Origin: a virus
IMG/VR virus record: IMGVR_UViG_3300010367_000087
Coordinates: 1 to 24,453 of that record
Length of the DNA stretch: 24,453 nt
Strand: one strand, 5' to 3'
Shown: in pieces, positions 1 to 5,770 of the stretch
Position numbering within the stretch: the first letter of the stretch is position 1
Layout of the letters: every line of letters begins with the position of its first letter
Notes under the pieces: generated by a model
The model's input: the letters and a program-made list of their open reading frames with translations, nothing else
What the model was told of the DNA's origin: nothing
The model's database searches: none
Made by a program: the position numbers and the translations under genes

Positions 1-159
1 CCGCTGAAGTTCACGGAATCCACAAGGGGCGAAAGATATCTTCGCCAGCGCCTTGACGAATGGCTGGCGTCTCTCGATCCAAACAAGCAGGATGCCGCCC
101 CGAAGCGGAAATTCGGGGAGCGGCTCTATGGTGGTCAAAGTGAAGCTGGAAGGGCTTAA
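1..159 (+). CDS. Excisionase/AlpA-like DNA-binding protein, 3' end only
   Basis: An open frame runs from the window edge to a TAA at 157-159 and reads as 52 residues of a protein C-terminus (key run RYLRQRLDEWLASLD, then a basic tail). The Arg-rich helix followed by DEWL is the usual ending of small helix-turn-helix excisionase/AlpA-like proteins that precede integrases in rhizobial prophages. It overlaps the integrase start by 32 nt, as expected for a translationally coupled xis-int pair. The N-terminal HTH is outside the window, so the family call is inference from context and style. Confidence 0.55.
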   Translation, partial: PLKFTESTRGERYLRQRLDEWLASLDPNKQDAAPKRKFGERLYGGQSEAGRA

Positions 160-1198
160 CGTCATCAAGGCGCGCGGGAAGTGGTACGTCTATGTCCGCG
201 CCACCAAGGAGAAATTGATCGGAGGCTTCGATGGAACGCGGGCCGATCTCGAAAAGCGCATGGCGATGCCAGACTTCATCGGTGTCTACAATGGCCGCCG
301 GAAGCTGACGGAAAAGCGGACATACGCTGACGGTACGCTCGGAGCCCTCGTCTACTGGTTCGAAAACGATTGCCCGAAATATCAGACGCTCGCCGACGCT
401 ACGAAGAAGGACTATACCGACGCCTTCGGCTGGCTGCGGCCGGAGTTCGATTATCCCCTCGACGACATAGAGCAGGCCGATATCTACGACATCCGCGATC
501 GATGCGCCAAAGAGAAATGGCCGCGGTTCGCTGACCAGATGGTCGCTGCGCTGTCATCGATGTTTAGCCAGGCCGTCAAGCGCCGCAAGATGCGCGCCAA
601 CCCCGCCAAGGGGCTCGACAAGGCCCACACGTCAGATCCCAACGCCAATCGGGAATGGTTCGCTCAGGAATGGGCGTATGTGCGCGACAATGCGCCTCGA
701 TACCTCCTCACCCCGATGATCATCGCCAGATACGCCGGTTACCGCGGGCAGACGCTCGTCAAGCTCCGCTGGCCCGACTACGGCCCTCACCCGCAGCACG
801 GTTGGAAATGTTTCCGTAAGGTGGCGAGGAAGAATCAGGAAAACACGATGGTTCCTGCCGTCGAGGAGTTGCAGGAATATATCGACAAGCTGGACAAGAC
901 TGCCTTGGAGATTTGCACCCGCCAGGACGGCACGCCTTGGGAGGACGAGAAGCAGATGCAGACAGCGGTCAGCCACTATCTGCGCGATCTGGAGCGTGAC
1001 GGGAAGATTGGCGCGGGGACCACGCTGCACGGCCTGCGAACGACCTATGCTGCCGACCTTAGACGGGCGGGTGTCGAGATCGGCGATGTCGCCGCTGCGC
1101 TTGGTGACCGGTCAGAGCGGATGGGCGCTCACTATACCCGGCACGTCGAGAATGAAAGCAAGGTGGTCCGTGCCTTCAACAGCAAAAAGAAGCGCTGA
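128..1198 (+). CDS. int: Tyrosine recombinase / phage integrase
   Basis: Site-specific recombinase that would integrate and excise the phage at attP/attB. I use the ATG at 128 (356 aa): GGGGAG lies 7 nt upstream, and the extra upstream codons from 53 look non-coding. The N-terminal part (about 1-60) looks like the arm-binding region, followed by a SAM-like core-binding domain (about 75-170) and the catalytic domain. Catalytic residues visible are the first Arg in AGYRGQTLVKLRW, Lys in the RKVARK beta-hairpin, H301-x-x-R304 (HGLR) and nucleophile Tyr336 (AHYTRH). The usual LGH is LGD here (D327), a substitution I believe occurs in other phage integrases. The gene ends 2 nt before the first arm-type repeat of the putative attP, and it overlaps an excisionase-like gene at its start. 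Confidence 0.95.
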   Translation: MVVKVKLEGLNVIKARGKWYVYVRATKEKLIGGFDGTRADLEKRMAMPDFIGVYNGRRKLTEKRTYADGTLGALVYWFENDCPKYQTLADATKKDYTDAFGWLRPEFDYPLDDIEQADIYDIRDRCAKEKWPRFADQMVAALSSMFSQAVKRRKMRANPAKGLDKAHTSDPNANREWFAQEWAYVRDNAPRYLLTPMIIARYAGYRGQTLVKLRWPDYGPHPQHGWKCFRKVARKNQENTMVPAVEELQEYIDKLDKTALEICTRQDGTPWEDEKQMQTAVSHYLRDLERDGKIGAGTTLHGLRTTYAADLRRAGVEIGDVAAALGDRSERMGAHYTRHVENESKVVRAFNSKKKR

Positions 1199-1200
1199 AA

Positions 1201-1262
1201 TGTTTTGCAAATCTCGCTTTGTTCCATCGTTTTCGGTCGTAAAATCCGGCATGTTTTGCAAA
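1201..1262 (+). repeat. Left pair of arm-type direct repeats
   Basis: TGTTTTGCAAA occurs exactly at 1201-1211 and again at 1252-1262, 51 bp apart (about five helical turns). The first copy starts 2 bp after the integrase stop codon. They are probable arm-type integrase binding sites. Confidence 0.6.
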
Positions 1263-1290
1263 GTAAAATCCTGCAAATCAAGGATTTATA

Positions 1291-1334
1291 AGGGATTTTA
1301 AGTCCCTTGCGTCTACCAGTTTCGCCACGCCCGC
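1291..1334 (-). other. 5' half of tRNA-Leu(UAA), probable att core
   Basis: Read on the minus strand from 1334, the sequence gives a 7-nt acceptor 5' strand GCGGGCG, U8-G9, a D arm with the invariant GG of the D loop, and an anticodon stem AGGGA/UCCCU. The stem closes the loop CUUAAAA (1302-1296), so the anticodon is UAA. Similarity stops just after the anticodon stem; there is no variable arm, T arm or acceptor 3' strand. This is not a functional tRNA. The symmetric anticodon stem-loop is a typical crossover site for tyrosine integrases. A TTGACG -35-like hexamer lies upstream on the same strand (1371-1366), but the -10 is poor. Confidence 0.7.
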
Positions 1335-1376
1335 GCGGCTTTCAGATCAACGACTTGAGCGGATTCGTCAAGAGAA

Positions 1377-1408
1377 TGTTTTGCAGCTTTTCCGTCGCGT
1401 TTTGCAAA
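1377..1408 (+). repeat. Right pair of arm-type direct repeats
   Basis: TGTTTTGCAG at 1377-1386 and CGTTTTGCAAA at 1398-1408 are near copies of the left arm repeats, in the same orientation and about two helical turns apart. They lie on the other side of the tRNA-like core, which is why I read this as attP rather than attL or attR. Confidence 0.55.
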
Positions 1409-1502
1409 ATGGGTTCTGGCGATGTTCTTCCGGAGTGGTCGACGGGAATGCCTGAGGGGCGCTATGCTTGGCGAACCGTCTACCTTTAAAAGGAGAATCA
1501 GC

Positions 1503-1697
1503 ATGCCAAGCCTCGCGCAAATGACCGGCTCACTCCACATCCACAATTTCTATATTGGGAAGTTGAAAGCCAAGCAGGAGCAGCTTTTTGAGAGCGACCC
1601 TGACTTGGCCCAGCTTCTCGACAATGTTGCTGAGGTTCTCAGCGAGCACGCAGTCACCTTGGCCGATGAAATAGCCGAACTGGAATATGAAGAGTAA
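1503..1697 (+). CDS. Small acidic helical protein, unknown function
   Basis: 64-aa protein starting at the ATG at 1503, with an excellent AAAGGAG Shine-Dalgarno at 1488-1494. It has a short N-terminal segment (TGSLHIHNFYIGKL), a helix with KAKQEQ, and an acidic helical C-terminus ending ELEYEE. I do not recognise the family. The strong ribosome binding site and the position just beyond the putative attP suggest an early or accessory phage gene on the rightward strand. No membrane segment or DNA-binding motif is apparent. Confidence 0.55.
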   Translation: MPSLAQMTGSLHIHNFYIGKLKAKQEQLFESDPDLAQLLDNVAEVLSEHAVTLADEIAELEYEE

Positions 1698-1722
1698 ACA
1701 GCGGACGCACCGAGGCGAATAC

Positions 1723-1905
1723 ATGATGAGCTCACCGGACACCGCCCCTACTCGAAGATGCTGCCGACCGGATGGCATCCTGGTAAATGATGGCGCGCCC
1801 AGTCATGGCTTGATCGAAAAGGTGGACCGGCTAGCCCCGCGTGATCGGATGCCCGAACTTAGCGATCAGCCGGTAAAAGCTCTGGGGATGCGCGTCTTTT
1901 TCTGA
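1723..1905 (+). CDS. Possible small protein, unknown
   Basis: A 60-aa frame can start at the ATG at 1723, which has GAGG at a workable distance upstream; an earlier ATG at 1687 overlaps the preceding gene's end. The sequence contains a CC pair and basic residues (TRRCCRPDG) but no recognisable domain. The following 1906-1994 stretch shows nothing I can name. It may be non-coding; I keep it only because it is open, same-strand and has a plausible ribosome binding site. Confidence 0.25.
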   Translation: MMSSPDTAPTRRCCRPDGILVNDGAPSHGLIEKVDRLAPRDRMPELSDQPVKALGMRVFF

Positions 1906-1994
1906 ATGCGTGGCTTCCTCGACTCAAGGCAGTATGCATTGCTTAGCCAACGCAATTGCAGACTGAACACCGGCATTTTAAGAGGTAGGCTGCA

Positions 1995-2819
1995 GTGATA
2001 CGAATTTCGATCCCCTGGGTTATCGACGTCGTTGCGGCGGTGAACGGCCTTGATAACTTGACAGTAGGAGCTGAAAGAGCTGCTGTCTGGGGCCATGCGT
2101 ACAGCGCATCCTCCCAACTCGATGCGTTGATCAGTCAGAGCCTCTACAGTGACTCCCTGGTGGCGTGCCGAGCGGCCGCGGACAAACTTCGAACCCAGCT
2201 CGGAACCATTATTGCGCCGCCTGTTGAGGGCGAAGTATCACCATTCCACGTTTGGAATGTAAAGGAGGCAAGCAGAGAGTTTAAGACTATCTTCCTAGCG
2301 GAACTCGCAACGCTTCCAGCATTCTTCGTCACTTCGAAACGGCCATTGGACCGCGAATCCCTGATTTCAGCTGGCGAATCGCTGATGCCTGAAGAGCTCC
2401 TCAGGAAGGTGCCTGAGGCAATTCGCGACGCACAGGAAGCCGCGCTCTGCTTGGCGTTCGACCGAGCGACCGCTGCAGCATTTCATCTCTTTCGAACTCT
2501 CGAGGCTGTTGTAAGAGCGTACCATCGAACTGTTTGCCAAGGCAGCGCTCCACCAAAGCAGAGAAATCTCGGTGTTTACATACGGGTTTTGAAGGACGCT
2601 GGAGCGAACCCGAAAGTAATCGCTGCCCTCACTCAGCTTAAAGACCTCCACAGAAATCCAATTTCCCACCCTGAGGCTCTGATAACACCTGATGAGGCAA
2701 TAGGTATTTACGGAGTAGTTCGAAGCGCGGTGGCCGCTATGCTAGCGGAGCTACCTGAGCTGCCACTAAACACGACTTTTCCAACGTCTTCTTTGGAGAC
2801 GACGCTTGACCGCATCTGA
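1995..2819 (+). CDS. HEPN-like protein, unknown function
   Basis: 274 aa from a GTG at 1995, preceded by AGAGG at 1981-1985; no other Met occurs before about residue 117. The protein is mostly alpha-helical. A helical half with the segment FDRATAAAFHLFRTLEAVVRA is followed by the motif HRNPISHPE. Within it R220-x4-H225 fits the Rx4-6H signature of HEPN-fold proteins, many of which are RNases in toxin-antitoxin and anti-phage systems; DUF4145-type HEPN proteins look similar. No partner antitoxin is adjacent. Base composition looks lower in GC than the structural genes. It could be a lysogen-expressed defence or exclusion gene, but enzymatic activity is inference from one motif and predicted helices. 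Its end lies 15 bp from the convergent ligase gene. Confidence 0.65.
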   Translation: MIRISIPWVIDVVAAVNGLDNLTVGAERAAVWGHAYSASSQLDALISQSLYSDSLVACRAAADKLRTQLGTIIAPPVEGEVSPFHVWNVKEASREFKTIFLAELATLPAFFVTSKRPLDRESLISAGESLMPEELLRKVPEAIRDAQEAALCLAFDRATAAAFHLFRTLEAVVRAYHRTVCQGSAPPKQRNLGVYIRVLKDAGANPKVIAALTQLKDLHRNPISHPEALITPDEAIGIYGVVRSAVAAMLAELPELPLNTTFPTSSLETTLDRI

Positions 2820-2834
2820 GCACCGGTTGCGTGT

Positions 2835-3875
2835 TCATTCAACGCTGTAAATTCCGGCGTTATCCTGCTCTTCGCGCAGCCCCTTATAGGACGCGTGCCG
2901 AAGCTTGCCGTCATGCGTCCAAGCTCGATACTCGATCTCGGCAACAAGCTCCGGCCGGACGAACACCGCATTCCGCTTCCTCCCGGTGTCAACCGCAGGC
3001 TTGCTGATGATCAGCTTGTCCATCTGCTCGCGAAGCTCGAAGGCGGATCGTGCATTAAAGCCAGTCCCCACTCCCCCGACATAGACGAGATCTTCTCCCT
3101 TGCGCGCGGCGAGCAGCAGCCGCCCGATGCCCCCGAACGATGCCGTCGACTTCTCATATCCGACGATCGCGAAGCCGTCGCTCTGGACACATTTGATCTT
3201 CAGCCACTCGCCGCCGCGACCGCTGCGATAGGTGCTCCTTCGATCCTTCGCGATGATCCCTTCCAAGCCGTGCTCGCAGGCGATGCGCAACAGCACGTCC
3301 CCATCCGCCTCGATCTCCTCGGACAATCGGATGGCCTCCTCCCCGCCGGCCGGCACCAGCCCATCGAGGAGATGCCGCCGCGCGGTGAGTTCGGTTCCCG
3401 TAAGGTCCCGTCCGTCGAAATAGAGCAGGTCGAACGCCATGAGAACCGAATCCCGGGACGCCCTCTTGCCACCGCGGCCGCCGAGCGATTGCTGAAGCCT
3501 GCCAAAGTCCGACCGGCCACGCTCGTCGAAGACGACGGCCTCGCCATCGAGAATGGCGGTGGCTACAGGAAGGCGGCGTGCTTCGGCGGCGATCGCGGGG
3601 AAACGATCCGTCCAGTCATGGCCGCCGCGCGTCAGGATGCGCACGCGGGACGGCTCGATGTGAACCGCCAGGCGATAGCCATCCCATTTCACCTCGAAGG
3701 CCCATTGCGGGCCTTTGGGCGGTTTCGGCTTGAGGAGAGCGAGACAGGGATCGAGGCGATCCGGCATCGGATCGAGGGGAAGGTTTGGCTGCGCGGGATT
3801 TCGCGGCTTGCGCGGCCGGGATCGAACCGGCTTATCATCCTGCAGGAGCAGCTTTGGTTTCGGCGGCTTTGTCAT
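2835..3875 (-). CDS. ATP-dependent DNA ligase, LigD ligase-domain type
   Basis: 346-aa stand-alone ligase that would seal DNA nicks using ATP. It has a short basic Pro-rich N-terminus (1-35) and then the nucleotidyltransferase domain with motif I EVKWDGYR (adenylated Lys63). Motif III is LDGEAVVFD (about 109-117), IIIa is MAFDLLYFDG, motif IV is EGIIAKD and motif V is EWLKIKC. A C-terminal OB-fold carries GFAIVGY and the YVGGVGTGF run. It is the ligase module of bacterial NHEJ LigD proteins without polymerase or phosphoesterase domains. Start is the ATG at 3875, with a weak GGGATGG upstream. It lies opposite to its neighbours in the accessory region. No Ku gene is visible. It could be phage cargo or a captured host gene. 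Confidence 0.93.
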   Translation of the reverse strand: MTKPPKPKLLLQDDKPVRSRPRKPRNPAQPNLPLDPMPDRLDPCLALLKPKPPKGPQWAFEVKWDGYRLAVHIEPSRVRILTRGGHDWTDRFPAIAAEARRLPVATAILDGEAVVFDERGRSDFGRLQQSLGGRGGKRASRDSVLMAFDLLYFDGRDLTGTELTARRHLLDGLVPAGGEEAIRLSEEIEADGDVLLRIACEHGLEGIIAKDRRSTYRSGRGGEWLKIKCVQSDGFAIVGYEKSTASFGGIGRLLLAARKGEDLVYVGGVGTGFNARSAFELREQMDKLIISKPAVDTGRKRNAVFVRPELVAEIEYRAWTHDGKLRHASYKGLREEQDNAGIYSVE

Positions 3876-3972
3876 GCCACCATCCCATCAGCAATGTCTT
3901 AAAAAGCAACTGCCTAATACGAGTTATTGACTTCGGCCAGGACGAGAACATTTAGCCAATCGCTCGACGGTA
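3869..3972 (+). repeat. Diverged ~100-bp direct repeat, copy 1
   Basis: This segment aligns along its length with 4217-4321. Shared blocks include CATCAGCAA, AAAAAGCAA, ATTGAC, CGAGAACAT and CTCG in the same order and spacing. It covers the ligase start codon and upstream region and a promoter-like element pointing right. The copies differ by scattered substitutions, so the duplication is not recent. Confidence 0.6.
3927..3954 (+). promoter_or_regulatory. Candidate sigma70-type promoter (repeat copy 1)
   Basis: TTGACT at 3927-3932 is followed after 16 bp by CATTTA at 3949-3954. The -35 is near consensus and the -10 is weak. The same arrangement is better preserved in the second repeat copy. 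It would drive rightward transcription toward the terminator at 4119-4146. Confidence 0.35.
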
Positions 3973-3976
3973 GACG

Positions 3977-4120
3977 ATGGATCACTCGCAGATTTGCGAG
4001 TCGAAGAAACGAACTCAAAAAAATCTGTCGGCACGGGAACAATATGCTCCGTTGATCGTAAAACCTTCGGGCCGTGCGGAGATTCGTTACACTTCGCTAT
4101 GCGGCCCACCTCAACCTTAG
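3977..4120 (+). CDS. Possible 47-aa peptide or small RNA between promoter and terminator
   Basis: An ATG at 3977 opens a 47-codon frame ending with TAG at 4118-4120, exactly at the foot of an intrinsic terminator; a promoter-like element lies just upstream. The peptide is basic and has no recognisable domain (starts MDHSQICESKK). The ribosome binding site is poor. The same stretch contains a perfect 6-bp hairpin (ACTCGC at 3984-3989, GCGAGT at 3996-4001), so the unit could instead be a small RNA of about 190 nt. I cannot decide between the two. Confidence 0.3.
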   Translation: MDHSQICESKKRTQKNLSAREQYAPLIVKPSGRAEIRYTSLCGPPQP

Positions 4121-4146
4121 CCCCGCTCCGTAGTGGGGCTTTTTTT
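4119..4146 (+). terminator. Rho-independent terminator
   Basis: AGCCCC (4119-4124) pairs with GGGGCT (4135-4140) across a 10-nt loop and is followed by a run of seven T ending at 4146. It would stop rightward transcription before the second repeat copy and its promoter. Confidence 0.8.
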
Positions 4147-4216
4147 GTGTCTGCTGTTTCGCCAGACTTGCAGCGCACCTTCGTGCGGCAGCGGTTTTGG
4201 AGGCATGCGAGGTGCC

Positions 4217-4321
4217 TTGGTCACGCCGCCACTTCATCAGCAACGTCCCAAAAAAGCAAATGACCCATACGTGTCATTGACACCAGCCACAACGAGAACA
4301 TATTAGCAACCTGCTCGGGCG
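4217..4321 (+). repeat. Diverged ~100-bp direct repeat, copy 2, with ligase-start-like remnant
   Basis: This is the second copy of the 3869-3972 segment. On the minus strand it keeps a GTG at 4224 followed by codons for T-K, like the M-T-K start of the ligase, and then diverges; that frame stops near 4117 without any ligase motif. It also carries the better-preserved copy of the rightward promoter. Confidence 0.55.
4277..4304 (+). promoter_or_regulatory. Candidate sigma70-type promoter for the Zn-ribbon genes
   Basis: TTGACA at 4277-4282 is a perfect -35 and CATATT at 4299-4304 a 4-of-6 -10, with a 16-bp spacer. The next gene starts at 4375 on the same strand, leaving a leader of about 60 nt. 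Strong terminator upstream, promoter here and coupled genes downstream make a self-contained transcription unit. Confidence 0.5.
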
Positions 4322-4374
4322 GGAGCAAACCCAATTCATCGACATGCGGCGGTCGATCCTTGCGAGGATGAACC

Positions 4375-4614
4375 ATGCGCAGATTTCAGCGAATACCAGA
4401 TTGGTCGCCGGGATATCTCAACGTCACGCCACAGCATGTCGAGATCATGGCAGAATGTCAGGCGTGCGGAGAGCAGAGGAAGTTCGACCGGAGGTCCGTG
4501 CCGGCGAGCATGCGGCAGCATCTCATCAGCGAGATCGAACAGCACCTGAAGTGCGCCGCTTGCGGGGCGAAGGCGGGTAAATTGAGATTTGGGTCTTTTA
4601 TGGAGGAAGACTGA
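4375..4614 (+). CDS. Small zinc-ribbon protein, unknown function
   Basis: 79 aa from the ATG at 4375, with GAGGAT at 4364-4369. Two CxxC pairs are visible (CQAC near residue 24 and CAAC near residue 61), separated by a helical segment with SEIEQHL, which is the pattern of a zinc ribbon. The N-terminus RIPDWSPGYLNVTPQ is distinctive but I cannot assign it to a named family. Small proteins of this kind are common in phage accessory regions. The stop overlaps the start of the next gene by one base, so the two are probably co-translated. Confidence 0.6.
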   Translation: MRRFQRIPDWSPGYLNVTPQHVEIMAECQACGEQRKFDRRSVPASMRQHLISEIEQHLKCAACGAKAGKLRFGSFMEED

Positions 4615-4859
4615 TGCGATGGCGGCCGACGAGGATCGACGACACCACTCCGCAGTTGGGCAAATGCTGCGGTGTTAAGCCGAGTTTGCTCCATGGTCTC
4701 CCGCCAACGCAGGTATCCTGTCCGAGATGTGGAGAGACGATCTCCACCGAGCCAGCACCGTTCTTTCGCAACGCCGCCACGCAGCTGGATCACGAGATAT
4801 GGCGAGCGGCGGCTCGGTGGAATGAAAGGCGGGAGCCGATTAAGACAGGAAGGTCGTGA
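4614..4859 (+). CDS. Small Cys-rich protein, Lar/restriction-alleviation-like
   Basis: 81 aa. The ATG at 4614 overlaps the preceding stop (TGATG) and has a strong GGAGGAAG at 4602-4609. It carries one clear CPRCGE knuckle, an upstream CC pair and the C-terminal pattern HEIWRAAARWNER. A CxxC knuckle followed by a W..A...WN motif is the look of Lar-like phage proteins, which in lambdoid phages alleviate host type I restriction. The match is only by pattern, so the role is tentative. Its 3' end overlaps the convergent membrane-protein gene by 20 bp. Confidence 0.5.
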   Translation: MRWRPTRIDDTTPQLGKCCGVKPSLLHGLPPTQVSCPRCGETISTEPAPFFRNAATQLDHEIWRAAARWNERREPIKTGRS

Positions 4860-5316
4860 GGCTGATGCCGGAGATCAGCCCGGCAATAAACAGTGCTGTC
4901 CCCAAACGCAGCAAGCTTGCGTTCGCCACCCGCCCGTTATCGACATCTGGCGCCATCGATACCATCGCCGACGCGATCATCAGCATCCACGAAATAAACG
5001 GCGAGACCGGAGAGTTCACCAGATTTTCTGGCCGGCCGTAGAGATCGAGCGTGATCGCCCAGACCCTTTGGCCGAACAGAATTATGAAGGTCAGGTAAAC
5101 GCCGGCGATGAGGAAGTGGTACCCCTCTCGACCATCCCGCAGGGCAAAGAAGGCATCGCGAGTGTAGCGGACCAGAACCGCAAAGACCGCCCCCAATGCG
5201 AGGCTATACGAGACCTTGGTCAGCTGGTCTTGTGGCAGGATCCAGTAAAACCCCCAGAATGACATTACGGCGGCGAGGACGCCCCAAGCTGCTAGGCTCT
5301 TCTTGAACCTCCTCAT
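4840..5316 (-). CDS. Polytopic membrane protein of the lysis region
   Basis: 158 aa with about five hydrophobic segments (roughly residues 10-26, 36-48, 68-85, 104-122 and 136-155) and charged linkers, so an inner-membrane protein. I choose the ATG at 5316: AGAAGGG is 8 nt upstream, while the GTG at 5322 would be only 2 nt from it. The gene begins 2 nt after the stop of the preceding 60-aa gene and is last in the lysis operon. It could be a holin, an antiholin or an unrelated phage membrane protein; topology alone does not decide. Confidence 0.6.
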   Translation of the reverse strand: MRRFKKSLAAWGVLAAVMSFWGFYWILPQDQLTKVSYSLALGAVFAVLVRYTRDAFFALRDGREGYHFLIAGVYLTFIILFGQRVWAITLDLYGRPENLVNSPVSPFISWMLMIASAMVSMAPDVDNGRVANASLLRLGTALFIAGLISGISLTTFLS

Positions 5317-5318
5317 CG

Positions 5319-5501
5319 TCACTGCCCTTCTCTCATGCTTTTTATGGCCTGCTCAGCAATTTGTTGCACACGGTGCCGCCGGCGCTCAAAGGTGACGGAG
5401 GCTTGCGCCAGTTCCGCCAGAAGCTCTCGCGTCTCTTGTTCGATCTGCTTCACCTCGTGATCAACCTTCGGCTTCCGGCTTAGCCATGAAGACAAGCTCA
5501 T
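5319..5501 (-). CDS. Small coiled-coil protein in the lysis operon
   Basis: 60 aa, highly charged and predicted all-helical (EVKQIEQETRELLAEL then FERRRHRVQQIAEQ). No signal peptide or membrane segment is visible. The start overlaps the preceding holin-like gene's stop by 4 nt (ATGA), showing translational coupling. It may be a cytoplasmic partner of the adjacent membrane proteins; the function is unknown. Confidence 0.55.
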   Translation of the reverse strand: MSLSSWLSRKPKVDHEVKQIEQETRELLAELAQASVTFERRRHRVQQIAEQAIKSMREGQ

Positions 5502-5764
5502 CCCTGCCTCCTGTCGAGGTTCCGCATCAAGAGGGGAAGAACCGTGTCCATGGTGGTGGTCAGCTTCTGCACCAGAGGAAGGATGATTTTCAGGGTTTCG
5601 ACATTCGCCAACTGAGCTTGCTTTAGCTCATCGTCGAAATCTTCCCTGTCCTTGGTCCGTCCCTTCCGCTCGTAGACGTAGAGGCCGGTCATGATCAGGG
5701 CCAGGACCCCGATCGGCCCCTGCGAGACGAGAAAGGCGCCTAGTTCCCCGCTGATTTGTTCCAT
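5498..5764 (-). CDS. Holin-like single-span membrane protein
   Basis: 88 aa with one N-terminal transmembrane segment (about 10-30, GPIGVLALIMTGLYVY), then the basic stretch ERKGRTK and a long helical cytoplasmic tail (LKQAQLANVETLKIILPLVQKL). One-span proteins with a charged helical tail beside endolysin and spanin genes are common holin candidates. Family sequence conservation is too poor to be certain. The gene starts 6 nt after the o-spanin gene and is coupled to the next one. Confidence 0.5.
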   Translation of the reverse strand: MEQISGELGAFLVSQGPIGVLALIMTGLYVYERKGRTKDREDFDDELKQAQLANVETLKIILPLVQKLTTTMDTVLPLLMRNLDRRQG

Positions 5765-5770
5765 TCTATG

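Larger units (their letters stand above)
1201..1408. other. Putative attP region (core plus two pairs of arm sites)
   Basis: The stretch after int has no convincing gene but is organised like a phage attachment site. Two copies of TGTTTTGCAAA lie on the left (1201, 1252) and two near copies on the right (1377, 1398), all in the same orientation. Between them are an inverted repeat (AAATCC at 1266-1271, GGATTT at 1282-1287) and 44 nt matching the 5' half of a tRNA-Leu(UAA). Arm repeats on both sides of a tRNA-derived core, next to int, is the layout of an unrecombined attP. Integrase binding is inferred, not shown. Confidence 0.65.

Noticed and set aside
1291-1334. Functional tRNA-Leu gene
   Set aside because: Variable arm, T arm and acceptor 3' strand are missing, so it is an att fragment only.
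1201-1408. CRISPR-like array from the repeated TGTTTTGCAAA
   Set aside because: The repeats are only about 11 bp, irregularly spaced and flank a tRNA-derived core beside int; arm-type integrase sites explain them better.
2895-3902. 335-codon + strand frame opposite the DNA ligase
   Set aside because: It is the mirror of a GC-rich ligase gene whose motifs are all on the other strand, has no ribosome binding site, and its sequence is low-complexity Arg/Ala/Pro with no domain.
3941-4311. LexA/SOS operator suggested by GAGAACA and GGAAC motifs
   Set aside because: The alphaproteobacterial pattern GAAC-N7-GAAC (or its reverse) could not be matched with the right spacing.
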